8,810 bases of DNA. It comes from Chloroflexota bacterium. Its GTDB lineage: Bacteria > Chloroflexota > Anaerolineae > UBA7937 > JACPPX01. This document shows, one piece after another, positions 1-6,314 of the stretch (position 1 is the first letter of the stretch; every line of letters starts with the position of its first letter). The notes beneath the pieces are model-generated. The model searched no databases and was not told the origin of the DNA. It was given only the letters and a program-made list of their open reading frames with translations. Position numbers and translations under genes: made by a program. The stretch spans positions 1-8,810 of the forward strand of contig JACPPX010000107.1 of NCBI GenBank assembly GCA_016190785.1. The letters run 5' to 3'.

Positions 1-399
1 CCCATTCTCGTAGGTAAGGGAGACTGCCAGGCCATCGACTTTGGGCTCCAGCACATATTCAGTCTTTTCGCCGGGAAGGAGGCGTTTAATGCGTTTCTGC
101 CAGGCTAATAAATCTTCTTGATTGAAAACGTTGTCCAGGCTGAGCATTGGCACCCGATGCTGCACTTCCCCAAATTCGGGCAAGGGGGGGGCACCAGCAC
201 GCTGGGTGGGAGAATCAGGGGTAACTAAATCCGGGTAGGTTTCTTCCAGTTCGACCAGTTCCCGGTAGAGGGCATCATACTCAGGGTCGGAGATCTCCGG
301 CTGGTTGAGGACATGGTAGCGGTAGTTATGATAGTTGACCAGGCGGCGGAGAGCCGCGATCCGCTCTTTGACTTCTCTCTTGCTTTTTATCCGGGCCAT
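1..399 (-). CDS. ligA: NAD-dependent DNA ligase LigA, N-terminal part (runs off left edge)
   Basis: LigA seals nicks in duplex DNA during replication and repair, using NAD+ to adenylate a lysine. The 133 visible codons cover domain Ia (about residues 5-65, with the YHNYRYHVL and PEISDPEYD segments that bind NMN) and the start of the adenylation domain. The segment HRVPMLSLDNVF (81-92) is the conserved stretch just before it, and EPKVDG (118-123) carries the catalytic Lys120. Full-length LigA is normally about 670 residues, so roughly four fifths lies beyond position 1. The ATG at 397-399 matches the usual LigA start and follows a GGTGAG Shine-Dalgarno-like element at 406-411, six bases upstream. 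It lies 102 bp downstream of the ABC permease gene but appears to have its own promoter (430-438). Identification is from family motifs and is very secure. Confidence 0.96.
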   Translation of the reverse strand, partial: MARIKSKREVKERIAALRRLVNYHNYRYHVLNQPEISDPEYDALYRELVELEETYPDLVTPDSPTQRAGAPPLPEFGEVQHRVPMLSLDNVFNQEDLLAWQKRIKRLLPGEKTEYVLEPKVDGLAVSLTYENG

Positions 400-429
400 A
401 ACTCTCTCACCAAGTCTTGGCGCAAAGGG

Positions 430-438
430 ATTATATCA
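430..438 (-). promoter_or_regulatory. Extended -10 promoter for ligA
   Basis: Read on the minus strand, this is TGATATAAT, a perfect extended -10 (TGn plus TATAAT, hexamer at 430-435). No good -35 is present; the best candidate at 17-bp spacing (453-458) reads TCCCCA and matches 3 of 6. An extended -10 can compensate for that. The predicted start near 423 gives a leader of about 24 nt that still contains the GGTGAG element, consistent with ordinary SD-led translation of ligA. Confidence 0.6.
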
Positions 439-501
439 TTTGCCCTAGCGGGTGGGGAAATAATAAATGGCTCGCCTGGCCCCGAAATTGCGGGAATTAT
501 T

Positions 502-2019
502 TTACTGGCCTGAAATTTTGAGGAAGTTGGCCACTATTTGGGGAGTTATCCCCGTCTCGACCACAGAGGCAATTAGAAGGAGGGGTAATACCACAACCAA
601 GAAAACCTTGGCAAAGTTTACACTGGCCAGCAGCACCCCCTGCCCCACTGTCTGGCCCTTGGCCGGGGACATTAGGGCCAATCCAATTTGCAGGGCAAAA
701 CCAATCGCCAGCCAAGCGGCGGGGAGTTCAAAAAGGCCATGGGGTAGGACAAAGGTAGCCAACACCATGAGCGGGTTGTACCCTAGGTTGGCGGCTTGGC
801 CGGCAAAGAAACCGATTATCCCCATCGTGGGCAGGACGAGGAGTAATGGGGCTGCCCCAAAGGAGAAGAGGGCCAGGCCGGCCATGACCAAGAGGGCTCG
901 CCCATTGTGGAAAAAGATCCACCACGATGCGGCCGAGGGGAGGATAGTAAGCTCCGGCCACTCGCTGGTGAAACGACTGGTGAGGAAACCATTTAGCACT
1001 ATTTTCCCTTGGGGCAAGGGATACGCTTGCGCAATCCACCACCCCAAAAATATGCCGCTCAGCATGACCAAAATCGAGAGGGCCAAAGCGATGCGATTTT
1101 TGGCAATAATCGCAGGAATATGCTCCCGATATAGCGCGGCCAGAGAGGGAAGCGAGGGGCTGGTCTTGGGATAGGAACCCGGCACACTGCTCGGTGAAGT
1201 GGACCACATTTTAATGATGTTTTGCCAAGCGCCCCGCAGATTCAGGGTATCGAATTCCCGGGCCAGGATCTCCTCACGGTTGAAGATACGGGTCCCGGTG
1301 CGCACCAGGATGACGGTGACCACCACCAGCAGCAGGATCAGCATCCATAGGCTGGGATACCTCTCCCAGAAGAGGAGCACTGCCTCGGCTTGGATGAGGA
1401 GGGCTACGGGGATAATGATAAAGCTGGCCAAGAGGTTGGCGGCACGGACACTGGTGGTGTGGCTGGAAACCACCACCGCCCCGGCAACCATGACCATGGC
1501 TTCCAGGGTAGTGAGGATCAAAACCTGGATCAAGGCCTCGACTGGGATACGATAAGTGGTGGTTAAGACCAGGCTGCCCAGGTGTAAGAAAAGGCCAAGG
1601 TAACTGGCAGCCAGGGGGATGGAGATGGCAGCCACCAGTTTCCCGAAATAGAGCTCCTGATCGGTTATGGGAGTAGCCAGAAGCGGCTCCAGGGTATTAC
1701 GTTCTCTTTCCCCAACAAAAGTCTCCAAGGCAATAACCAAGGAGAAGGAGATGGGGAAGAAACCAACAATCAAAAGCGAGAAGGGGACTAATTGTTGCAA
1801 GATTGTGGCGGCGTTATCCGCCACCCCATAGTCCACCGCGAATTTGGCTGCTACCTGCGAGGCAAAACTCATCAGCCACGGGAAAATTGCGGTGAGGACG
1901 AAGATAGGTCCCAGGATCCGCCAGTCGCGCAGCGAATCGCGGACTTCGCGGCGGATAATAAGCGCGGTCCGCGCCCCGTGCAGAGCCCACGCTGACTGGT
2001 GTAAAACCTCACTCCTCAT
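502..2019 (-). CDS. ABC-2 type permease fused to a SpoIIM-like membrane domain
   Basis: This is the membrane component of the ABC exporter encoded with the upstream ATPase. Residues 1-245 form an ABC-2 permease of the NatB kind: a basic amphipathic N-terminus (REVRDSLRD, 24-32), about six hydrophobic segments (near 36-54, 78-98, 128-151, 162-185, 195-217, 222-240) and the family hallmark ERERNTLEPLLATPIT (104-119). A polar, Ser/Pro-rich linker (about 271-293) follows. Residues 297-490 then resemble SpoIIM/DUF95: one transmembrane segment at 310-330, HNGRALLVM (371-379), a Gly-rich hydrophobic pair, and the signature PHGLFELPA (426-434). At 505 residues it is about twice the length of a simple ABC-2 permease. 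The ATG at 2017-2019 overlaps the ATPase stop as ATGA, implying translational coupling. The substrate cannot be read from the sequence. Permease assignment is strong; the SpoIIM assignment is by motif recognition. Confidence 0.88.
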   Translation of the reverse strand: MRSEVLHQSAWALHGARTALIIRREVRDSLRDWRILGPIFVLTAIFPWLMSFASQVAAKFAVDYGVADNAATILQQLVPFSLLIVGFFPISFSLVIALETFVGERERNTLEPLLATPITDQELYFGKLVAAISIPLAASYLGLFLHLGSLVLTTTYRIPVEALIQVLILTTLEAMVMVAGAVVVSSHTTSVRAANLLASFIIIPVALLIQAEAVLLFWERYPSLWMLILLLVVVTVILVRTGTRIFNREEILAREFDTLNLRGAWQNIIKMWSTSPSSVPGSYPKTSPSLPSLAALYREHIPAIIAKNRIALALSILVMLSGIFLGWWIAQAYPLPQGKIVLNGFLTSRFTSEWPELTILPSAASWWIFFHNGRALLVMAGLALFSFGAAPLLLVLPTMGIIGFFAGQAANLGYNPLMVLATFVLPHGLFELPAAWLAIGFALQIGLALMSPAKGQTVGQGVLLASVNFAKVFLVVVLPLLLIASVVETGITPQIVANFLKISGQ

Positions 2020-2942
2020 CTTTTTTGACCTATGATCCGCAAATAAACCTCTTCCAGGCTGGAGGAGACCTCACTTAGGGTTACCACTTCCGCCCCTTCT
2101 TGCGCTAGCCGCCGTAGGAGGATGGGATTGGTTGATTGAGGATCCGGAGTGCGGTATCGGATCCAAGTAGCATCTCCGCTCTCCACCTCCACCAGTTCGT
2201 GGACCACGGAGAGGAGCCCATCCAAGGGCCGGGCAAGCCGGAGCTCAAGGAGGGGCGGGCCCAGGAGTTGGCCTTTCAGTTCCCCTACCCTTCCTTGGGC
2301 CACAATCCGCCCATGGTTGATGATGGCCAGGCGATCGGCCAGATATTCGGCTTCGGTCAGGTTATGGGTGCAAAGAAGGATGGTTCTTCGATCATGCCCT
2401 AGTTCGCGGATAGTGTCCCGCACCATTTTTGCGCTGTGCGGATCCATGGCCGAGGTTGGTTCATCCAGAAAGAGTATTGGAGGGTCGTGGATCAAAGCCC
2501 GTAGCAGGGCTACTTTTTGGCGCATCCCTTTGGAGAAAGTGGAGAGAGGCTTTTTGCTCTCCGCCTCCATTCCAAAGTCTTTCAGCAGCCTTAGGGCCCG
2601 GCTCTTGACCTCTTCCCGGGCTAATCCATAAGACTCACCAAAAAAGGTGAGGTAATCCAGGGCGGGCATGCGCAGGTAGAGGCCGGGGAACTCGGTGAGC
2701 AGCCCAACTTTGCGGCGGATAACCTGCCCCTCCTCCACCACATCGTGCCCGGCGATTTTCGCCCATCCGGCATCGGGCCGCAGGATGGAGGATAGCAGCC
2801 GCACGGTAGTTGTCTTCCCTGCCCCGTTGGGACCGAGGAGGGCCAGTATCTCCCCTTCGGCAACTTTCAGGGATAGGCCGTCGACCGCAGTGATTTCTCC
2901 GAAGCGCTTAGTAAGCCCCTCGGTCTCGATCATATAAGCCAT
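2016..2942 (-). CDS. ABC transporter ATP-binding protein (NatA/CcmA-type)
   Basis: This is the cytoplasmic ATPase that powers the ABC-2 permease translated next. In order along the 308 residues: Walker A GPNGAGKT (37-44); a Q-loop position occupied by Glu84 in LLTEFPGLYLRM, as is common in NatA-type subunits; a degenerate signature FSKGMRQKV (136-144) in place of LSGGQ; Walker B ILFLDEP (156-162); D-loop SAMD (164-167); and the switch His193. The last ~95 residues form the small C-terminal domain typical of this exporter group (DUF4162-like), ending in SLEEVYLRII. The length is typical. The start at ATG 2940-2942 is preferred over Met4 because GGGAG lies six bases upstream. It is the first gene of a two-gene operon with a promoter and dyad symmetry upstream. 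The family exports ions, drugs or lipids; which one applies here is unknown. Confidence 0.95.
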   Translation of the reverse strand: MAYMIETEGLTKRFGEITAVDGLSLKVAEGEILALLGPNGAGKTTTVRLLSSILRPDAGWAKIAGHDVVEEGQVIRRKVGLLTEFPGLYLRMPALDYLTFFGESYGLAREEVKSRALRLLKDFGMEAESKKPLSTFSKGMRQKVALLRALIHDPPILFLDEPTSAMDPHSAKMVRDTIRELGHDRRTILLCTHNLTEAEYLADRLAIINHGRIVAQGRVGELKGQLLGPPLLELRLARPLDGLLSVVHELVEVESGDATWIRYRTPDPQSTNPILLRRLAQEGAEVVTLSEVSSSLEEVYLRIIGQKR

Positions 2943-2992
2943 AAATAACTCCCAACTACCAACCGGTCCGTGACCTAAATGAAATTGTCGTT

Positions 2993-3020
2993 GCTAGAAT
3001 GGGCTAACTTAGATTCTAGC
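2993..3020. repeat. Perfect 8-bp inverted repeat at the ABC operon promoter (possible operator)
   Basis: GCTAGAAT (2993-3000) and ATTCTAGC (3013-3020) are perfect inverted arms separated by 12 bp. The arm centres are 20 bp apart, about two helical turns, so both would face the same side of the DNA. The right arm contains the whole predicted -10 hexamer (3013-3018), and the dyad centre at 3006.5 falls on the predicted transcription start. This fits a dimeric repressor site. A terminator for the MFS gene is less likely, since no T-run follows on the minus strand. No regulator gene is adjacent in this window. Confidence 0.45.
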
Positions 3021-3041
3021 CTAGGCTGCGTTCCAGGGCAA
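3013..3041 (-). promoter_or_regulatory. Sigma-70-type promoter of the ABC exporter operon
   Basis: On the minus strand: -35 TTGCCC (3036-3041, 4 of 6 matches), 17-bp spacer, -10 TAGAAT (3013-3018, 5 of 6 matches). The predicted start is near 3006, giving a leader of about 64 nt before the ATPase ATG. The spacer includes the 8-bp palindrome GCCTAGGC (3019-3026). It lies in the 113-bp gap after the MFS stop codon, so the ABC operon can be transcribed separately from the proS operon. Confidence 0.55.
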
Positions 3042-3055
3042 TGGTACTTGCGTAA

Positions 3056-4312
3056 CTAGGAGAGTTGGCGGAGTTGAGGTCGGGAGAAGAAGATAAAGAT
3101 GGAAAAGGCTAGCGCCAGGAGAGCCCCCAAGCCCAGGGCCAGCGGGGCTCCAAACAAGTTGGCGATGAATCCCGCTTGCAGGGTGCCGAGGGGCATCATC
3201 CCCACAAAAGTCAGGACAAATCCACTCATCACCCGGCCGCGGAGATGGTCGGGGACAATGGTTTGCAACAAAGTATTGGCCGTGGCGTTCTGAGTCACCA
3301 TCGCCCATCCCGCCCCGACCAGAATAAGGAGAGAAAGCGGAAATGAGCGAGAGAAAGAAAAAACCAAGATTAGGGTGGGATAGAGAAGGTTGCCGACGGT
3401 CAACATCAAGCCTTTGTTCTGGAAATCCCCTAAAGAAGCCAGGAAAAGGGCTCCGATCAAAGCCCCTACCCCGGCTGCAGCCATCAGCATCCCTAGCCCC
3501 GGGGCTCCCACCATCAAAATATCCTTGGCAAATATTGGCATCAAAAAGGCATAAGGCATGACCAACAAACTTGACACGGACATAAGGGCCACCAGGGTAA
3601 GAATTGAGGGGTGGCGGAAGGTATAGCCTAAACCTTCCCGCAAATTGTCCCAGCCCGATGCCTGGCGATTAGGTGAAGGGACCTCCTCCATACGCATTAG
3701 CAGGAGGCCAAAGATTACCGCCAGGAAACTGACACCATTGATGAAGAAGGCCGGGCCTTCCCCTAAAGTCGCCACCAGCACCCCGGCAACTGCGGGTCCT
3801 ATGATCCGTGTAGCATTGAAGAGGCTGGAGTTTAGGGCGATGGCGTTGGTCAATTTATCTTTACCCACCATCTCCACCACAAAAGCCTGGCGGGTGGGCA
3901 TCTCGATGGAGTTGATGCTGCCTAAAATGAGAGCCAAAAGCATTATGTGCCAAACCTGGACTAGGCCAGTGAGGGTAAGCCCGCCCAGGACAAAGGCCTG
4001 GAGCATGAGGCCGGTTTGGGCAATCACCAAAATGTTGCGTTTTGGTAACCGGTCGGCGAGTACGCCTCCCCAAAGCGAAAATAAGAGTACCGGAACCGAG
4101 CCGAAGAACCCCACCACCCCCAGAGCCAACGGGGAACCGGTGAGCCGGTACACTAGCCAGGACTGGGCGATAGACTGCATCCAGGTCCCAGTTAGCGAAA
4201 TAAGTTGGCCAAAGAAGAAGAGACGATAATTGCGGACGCTAAGCGCAGCAAAGGTGCGGGGCCACCGCACCTCGAGTCCGGGGAAAAATATCTGCAACGC
4301 ATTACGCAGCAT
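3056..4312 (-). CDS. MFS transporter, DHA3/EntS-like (MFS_3) efflux permease
   Basis: This is a predicted proton-driven efflux protein of the inner membrane. The 418 residues match the usual length of a 12-helix major facilitator of the DHA3 group, which includes EntS and macrolide exporters such as MefA. FAALSVRNYRLFFFGQLIS (21-39) is the typical first-helix entry, GTWMQSIAQSWLVYRLTGS (42-60) follows, and motif A is seen as GGVLADRLPKR (82-92, with Asp87 and Arg88). MPTRQAFVVEMV (138-149) is conserved in this family, and a weaker motif-A copy, PDHLRGRVMSGF (354-365), lies in the second half. The central cytoplasmic loop is about 205-235. Start ATG 4310-4312 has only a weak AGG seven bases upstream; it is 15 bp from the stop of the NTF2-like gene, so the two are probably co-transcribed. 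The substrate is unknown. Confidence 0.92.
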   Translation of the reverse strand: MLRNALQIFFPGLEVRWPRTFAALSVRNYRLFFFGQLISLTGTWMQSIAQSWLVYRLTGSPLALGVVGFFGSVPVLLFSLWGGVLADRLPKRNILVIAQTGLMLQAFVLGGLTLTGLVQVWHIMLLALILGSINSIEMPTRQAFVVEMVGKDKLTNAIALNSSLFNATRIIGPAVAGVLVATLGEGPAFFINGVSFLAVIFGLLLMRMEEVPSPNRQASGWDNLREGLGYTFRHPSILTLVALMSVSSLLVMPYAFLMPIFAKDILMVGAPGLGMLMAAAGVGALIGALFLASLGDFQNKGLMLTVGNLLYPTLILVFSFSRSFPLSLLILVGAGWAMVTQNATANTLLQTIVPDHLRGRVMSGFVLTFVGMMPLGTLQAGFIANLFGAPLALGLGALLALAFSIFIFFSRPQLRQLS

Positions 4313-4327
4313 AAGCAGGCCTGGGAG

Positions 4328-4723
4328 TTATTCTACCGGCTTAATGTCACCACTACCATGCATCTGAATAATTTTCCAACCGCTATCCTGCTTGCGCAGG
4401 AGGAAGGACTCAATGTAGGGCCCAGAAAATTTCTTGCCCTCTGCATTTAGGAACCAGTAACTGCCGATGGAAACTGCCCTTGCCAGACTGCCTTCCAGGT
4501 AGATATCAATGGTGTCAGTATCCCAGTGATATTTTGAGATAACTCGCCTGCTCCAGCCGCTTTTTAGGTTGTTATCCCTAAAGTCCTCCCATCCCCGGTT
4601 TACCCGACCTCCCTCGAAAACAAGAATCTCCGGGTTGCAGTTTTTCTCCCACAAGTGAAGATCCTGGGTATTCCACCCCTGGGCGACTTCTTTCACTATC
4701 TCGATAATCTCTTGCTCATCCAT
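4328..4723 (-). CDS. NTF2/SnoaL-like small protein
   Basis: This 131-residue protein has the layout of the NTF2-like (SnoaL_3/DUF4440) cone fold. An N-terminal helix with QGWNTQDLHLWEKN (15-28) is followed by EILVFEGGRVNRGWEDFRDN (32-51), a run of beta strands with alternating hydrophobics (70-92), and the closing strand DSGWKIIQMHGSG (113-125). Such domains are ligand-binding pockets, or sometimes enzymes, and this family name does not predict a reaction. The start is set at ATG 4721-4723 because the strong AAAGGGGGA Shine-Dalgarno (4728-4736) lies just upstream; the open frame extends further but over the end of proS. The gap to proS is 25 bp and to the MFS gene 15 bp, indicating one operon. 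No signal peptide, so it should be cytoplasmic. Confidence 0.85.
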   Translation of the reverse strand: MDEQEIIEIVKEVAQGWNTQDLHLWEKNCNPEILVFEGGRVNRGWEDFRDNNLKSGWSRRVISKYHWDTDTIDIYLEGSLARAVSIGSYWFLNAEGKKFSGPYIESFLLRKQDSGWKIIQMHGSGDIKPVE

Positions 4724-4748
4724 AAGGTCCCCCTTTACAAGGCCCTTG

Positions 4749-6179
4749 CTAATAGGCCTTAGCGAAGACCACCCGACCCCTTGAAGGCCGGCCGTCGTAG
4801 ACACATTTCCCTGATTCACCTTCGTGGTCAAAGGGGATGGCGCGGATGGTGGCCGTGGTCTCTTCTTTGATCTTGGCCTCGCACTCCGACGAGCCGCACC
4901 AGTGGGCCCAGATAAATCCGCCCTTCTCTTCGATAACCTGCTTGAAATCGGCGTATGAATCGAGTTGGTGCGAGTTCTCCTCCAGAAAAGCCTTGGCCCG
5001 GGCATATAGGTTGCTCTGCACCTCGTCGAGGAGTGCGACGACTTTGTCCTGGAGGCCGTTTTGGGGAACCGTGGTTTTCTCGCCGGTATCGCGGCGCACA
5101 AGCACCACTTGCTTCTTTTCCACATCCCGCGGCCCGATCTCTATTCGCAGGGGCACCCCCCGCATTTCCCACTCGTTGAATTTCCAGCCCGGAGAATACT
5201 CCTCACGATTATCGAGACGATGGCGGAGGTCTTTACCCAGACTCGCTACAAGTTGCTGGGCATTGGCCAAAACCTGTGCCTTCTCGGCATCGCTCTTCCA
5301 GATGGGGACGATTACCACCTGGGTGGGGGCGAGGCGGGGAGGCAGGCTTAGGCCCTGATCATCGCCGTGGGCCATGACTATTGCTCCCACCATCCGCGTG
5401 CTCAGCCCCCAGCTGGTCTGCCACACATACTGGAGTTGGTTGCTTTTATCCAAATACTGGACATTGAAGGGCTTGGAGAAGTTCTGGCCTAGGTTATGGG
5501 AGGTACAGCATTGGAGAGCGCGTCGATCCCCCATCATTGCTTCTAAAGTGTAGGTATTCACCGCTCCCGGAAATTTCTGTGATTCCGTCTTCTTTCCGGC
5601 GACAACCGGGATGGCGGTCCAGTTCTCAATAAAATCTTGATAGACCCCCAACATCCGTCGCGCATCTTCTTCTGACTCTTCGGCGGTGGCGAAGGCATTG
5701 TGCCCTTCCTGCCACAGAAACTCCAAAGTTCTCAAAAATAGTCTGGTGCGTAGTTCCCAGCGCACGACATTGCACCACTGATTGATCTTCAAAGGCAGGT
5801 CCCGCCAGGACTGGATCCATTGGGCATACATTGAATACATGACCGTCTCTGAGGTGGGACGGATGACCAGTGGTTCCTCTAATTCCTTGCCGCCGCCATG
5901 GGTGACCACCACCAGTTCCGGGGCAAACCCGGCCACATGTTCGGCTTCTTTGGCAATAAAGGAGTGGGGGATGAGGAGGGGAAAGTAGGCGTTTTGGACA
6001 CCGATGGCCTTGAACATGTTATCCAGCCCACGCTGGATGTTCTCCCACAGAGCGTAGCCGTAGGGGCGGATAACCATCGACCCCCGCACTGGGGCGTAGT
6101 CCGCGAGTTCTGCTCGCTGCACCACTTCGGTGTACCACTTGGCATAGTCTTCGGAGCGTGGAGTTACTTTCTCGGCCAT
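4749..6179 (-). CDS. proS: Prolyl-tRNA synthetase, archaeal/eukaryotic-type (ProS type 3)
   Basis: It charges tRNA-Pro with proline using ATP, in the cytoplasm. At 476 residues without the ~180-residue editing insertion, it is the archaeal-like form also found in Thermus and several other bacterial groups. The class II catalytic core shows YFPLLIP (65-71, motif 1), RPTSE (107-111), motif 2 from Arg140-Trp141-Glu142 to FLRTLEFLWQEGH (148-160), TSH (226-228), and motif 3 SWGLSTR (256-262) with HGDD (271-274). The anticodon-binding domain spans about 286-390. The C-terminal zinc-type domain ends in the expected FAKAY. Three of its usual four cysteines are present (428, 433, 459), while the fourth position is Asp462. 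The start, MAEKVTPRSEDYAKWY, matches family N-termini. No SD is visible, and a promoter lies only 8 nt upstream, so translation is probably leaderless. Confidence 0.97.
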   Translation of the reverse strand: MAEKVTPRSEDYAKWYTEVVQRAELADYAPVRGSMVIRPYGYALWENIQRGLDNMFKAIGVQNAYFPLLIPHSFIAKEAEHVAGFAPELVVVTHGGGKELEEPLVIRPTSETVMYSMYAQWIQSWRDLPLKINQWCNVVRWELRTRLFLRTLEFLWQEGHNAFATAEESEEDARRMLGVYQDFIENWTAIPVVAGKKTESQKFPGAVNTYTLEAMMGDRRALQCCTSHNLGQNFSKPFNVQYLDKSNQLQYVWQTSWGLSTRMVGAIVMAHGDDQGLSLPPRLAPTQVVIVPIWKSDAEKAQVLANAQQLVASLGKDLRHRLDNREEYSPGWKFNEWEMRGVPLRIEIGPRDVEKKQVVLVRRDTGEKTTVPQNGLQDKVVALLDEVQSNLYARAKAFLEENSHQLDSYADFKQVIEEKGGFIWAHWCGSSECEAKIKEETTATIRAIPFDHEGESGKCVYDGRPSRGRVVFAKAY

Positions 6180-6187
6180 GGGTTTTT

Positions 6188-6196
6188 ATTATACCA
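6188..6196 (-). promoter_or_regulatory. Extended -10 promoter giving a leaderless proS mRNA
   Basis: The minus strand reads TGGTATAAT, a perfect extended -10, with the hexamer at 6188-6193. Only 8 nt (AAAAACCC) separate it from the proS ATG. Transcription would begin 0-2 nt before the start codon, and there is no purine-rich SD in between. No convincing -35 is found near 6211-6216. The arrangement leaves no room for a T-box leader. Confidence 0.6.
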
Positions 6197-6229
6197 CCGC
6201 CCAATAATAGACACATCACCAACTAAATT

Positions 6230-6258
6230 CCGGGCCCGGATTTCTAATCCAGGCCCAG
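6230..6258 (-). terminator. 13-bp RNA hairpin after htrA, probable terminator
   Basis: In the minus-strand RNA, 6258-6246 pairs with 6242-6230 around a three-base loop (AGA, 6245-6243). It forms 13 consecutive pairs: eleven Watson-Crick and two U-G wobbles, mostly GC. It starts 56 nt past the htrA stop and ends before the proS promoter, the right place for a terminator. The following bases (AATTTAGTT) are only moderately U-rich, so it is not a textbook intrinsic terminator. The same bases also contain the 12-bp palindrome at 6229-6240. Confidence 0.5.
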
Positions 6259-6314
6259 CATGACTATCCTAGCAGAAGGAATTTAGCATAAATGAGCCAA
6301 CAGGCGAGGCTCTA

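Noticed and set aside
400..501. Terminator between the ABC permease and ligA
   Set aside because: Only a 4-bp CCCG/CGGG stem (481-494) is found, with no T-run; too weak to call.
467..1174. 235-codon plus-strand open frame
   Set aside because: It lies entirely antisense to the ABC permease, has low-complexity Arg/Ala/Pro-rich composition, no SD and no recognisable motif. It is a shadow of the real gene.
3645..4229. 194-codon plus-strand open frame
   Set aside because: Antisense to the MFS gene, whose motifs are clear in the other frame; composition is typical of a shadow frame.
4724..5125. N-terminal extension of the NTF2-like frame up to 5125
   Set aside because: The extension overlaps proS in another frame and reads as Arg/Ser/Pro-rich noise. 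The strong SD at 4728-4736 places the start at 4723.
6180..6314. T-box or tRNA-like structure upstream of proS
   Set aside because: The hairpin there lies upstream of the proS -10 and would not be in the proS transcript. No T-box sequence or tRNA cloverleaf could be built.
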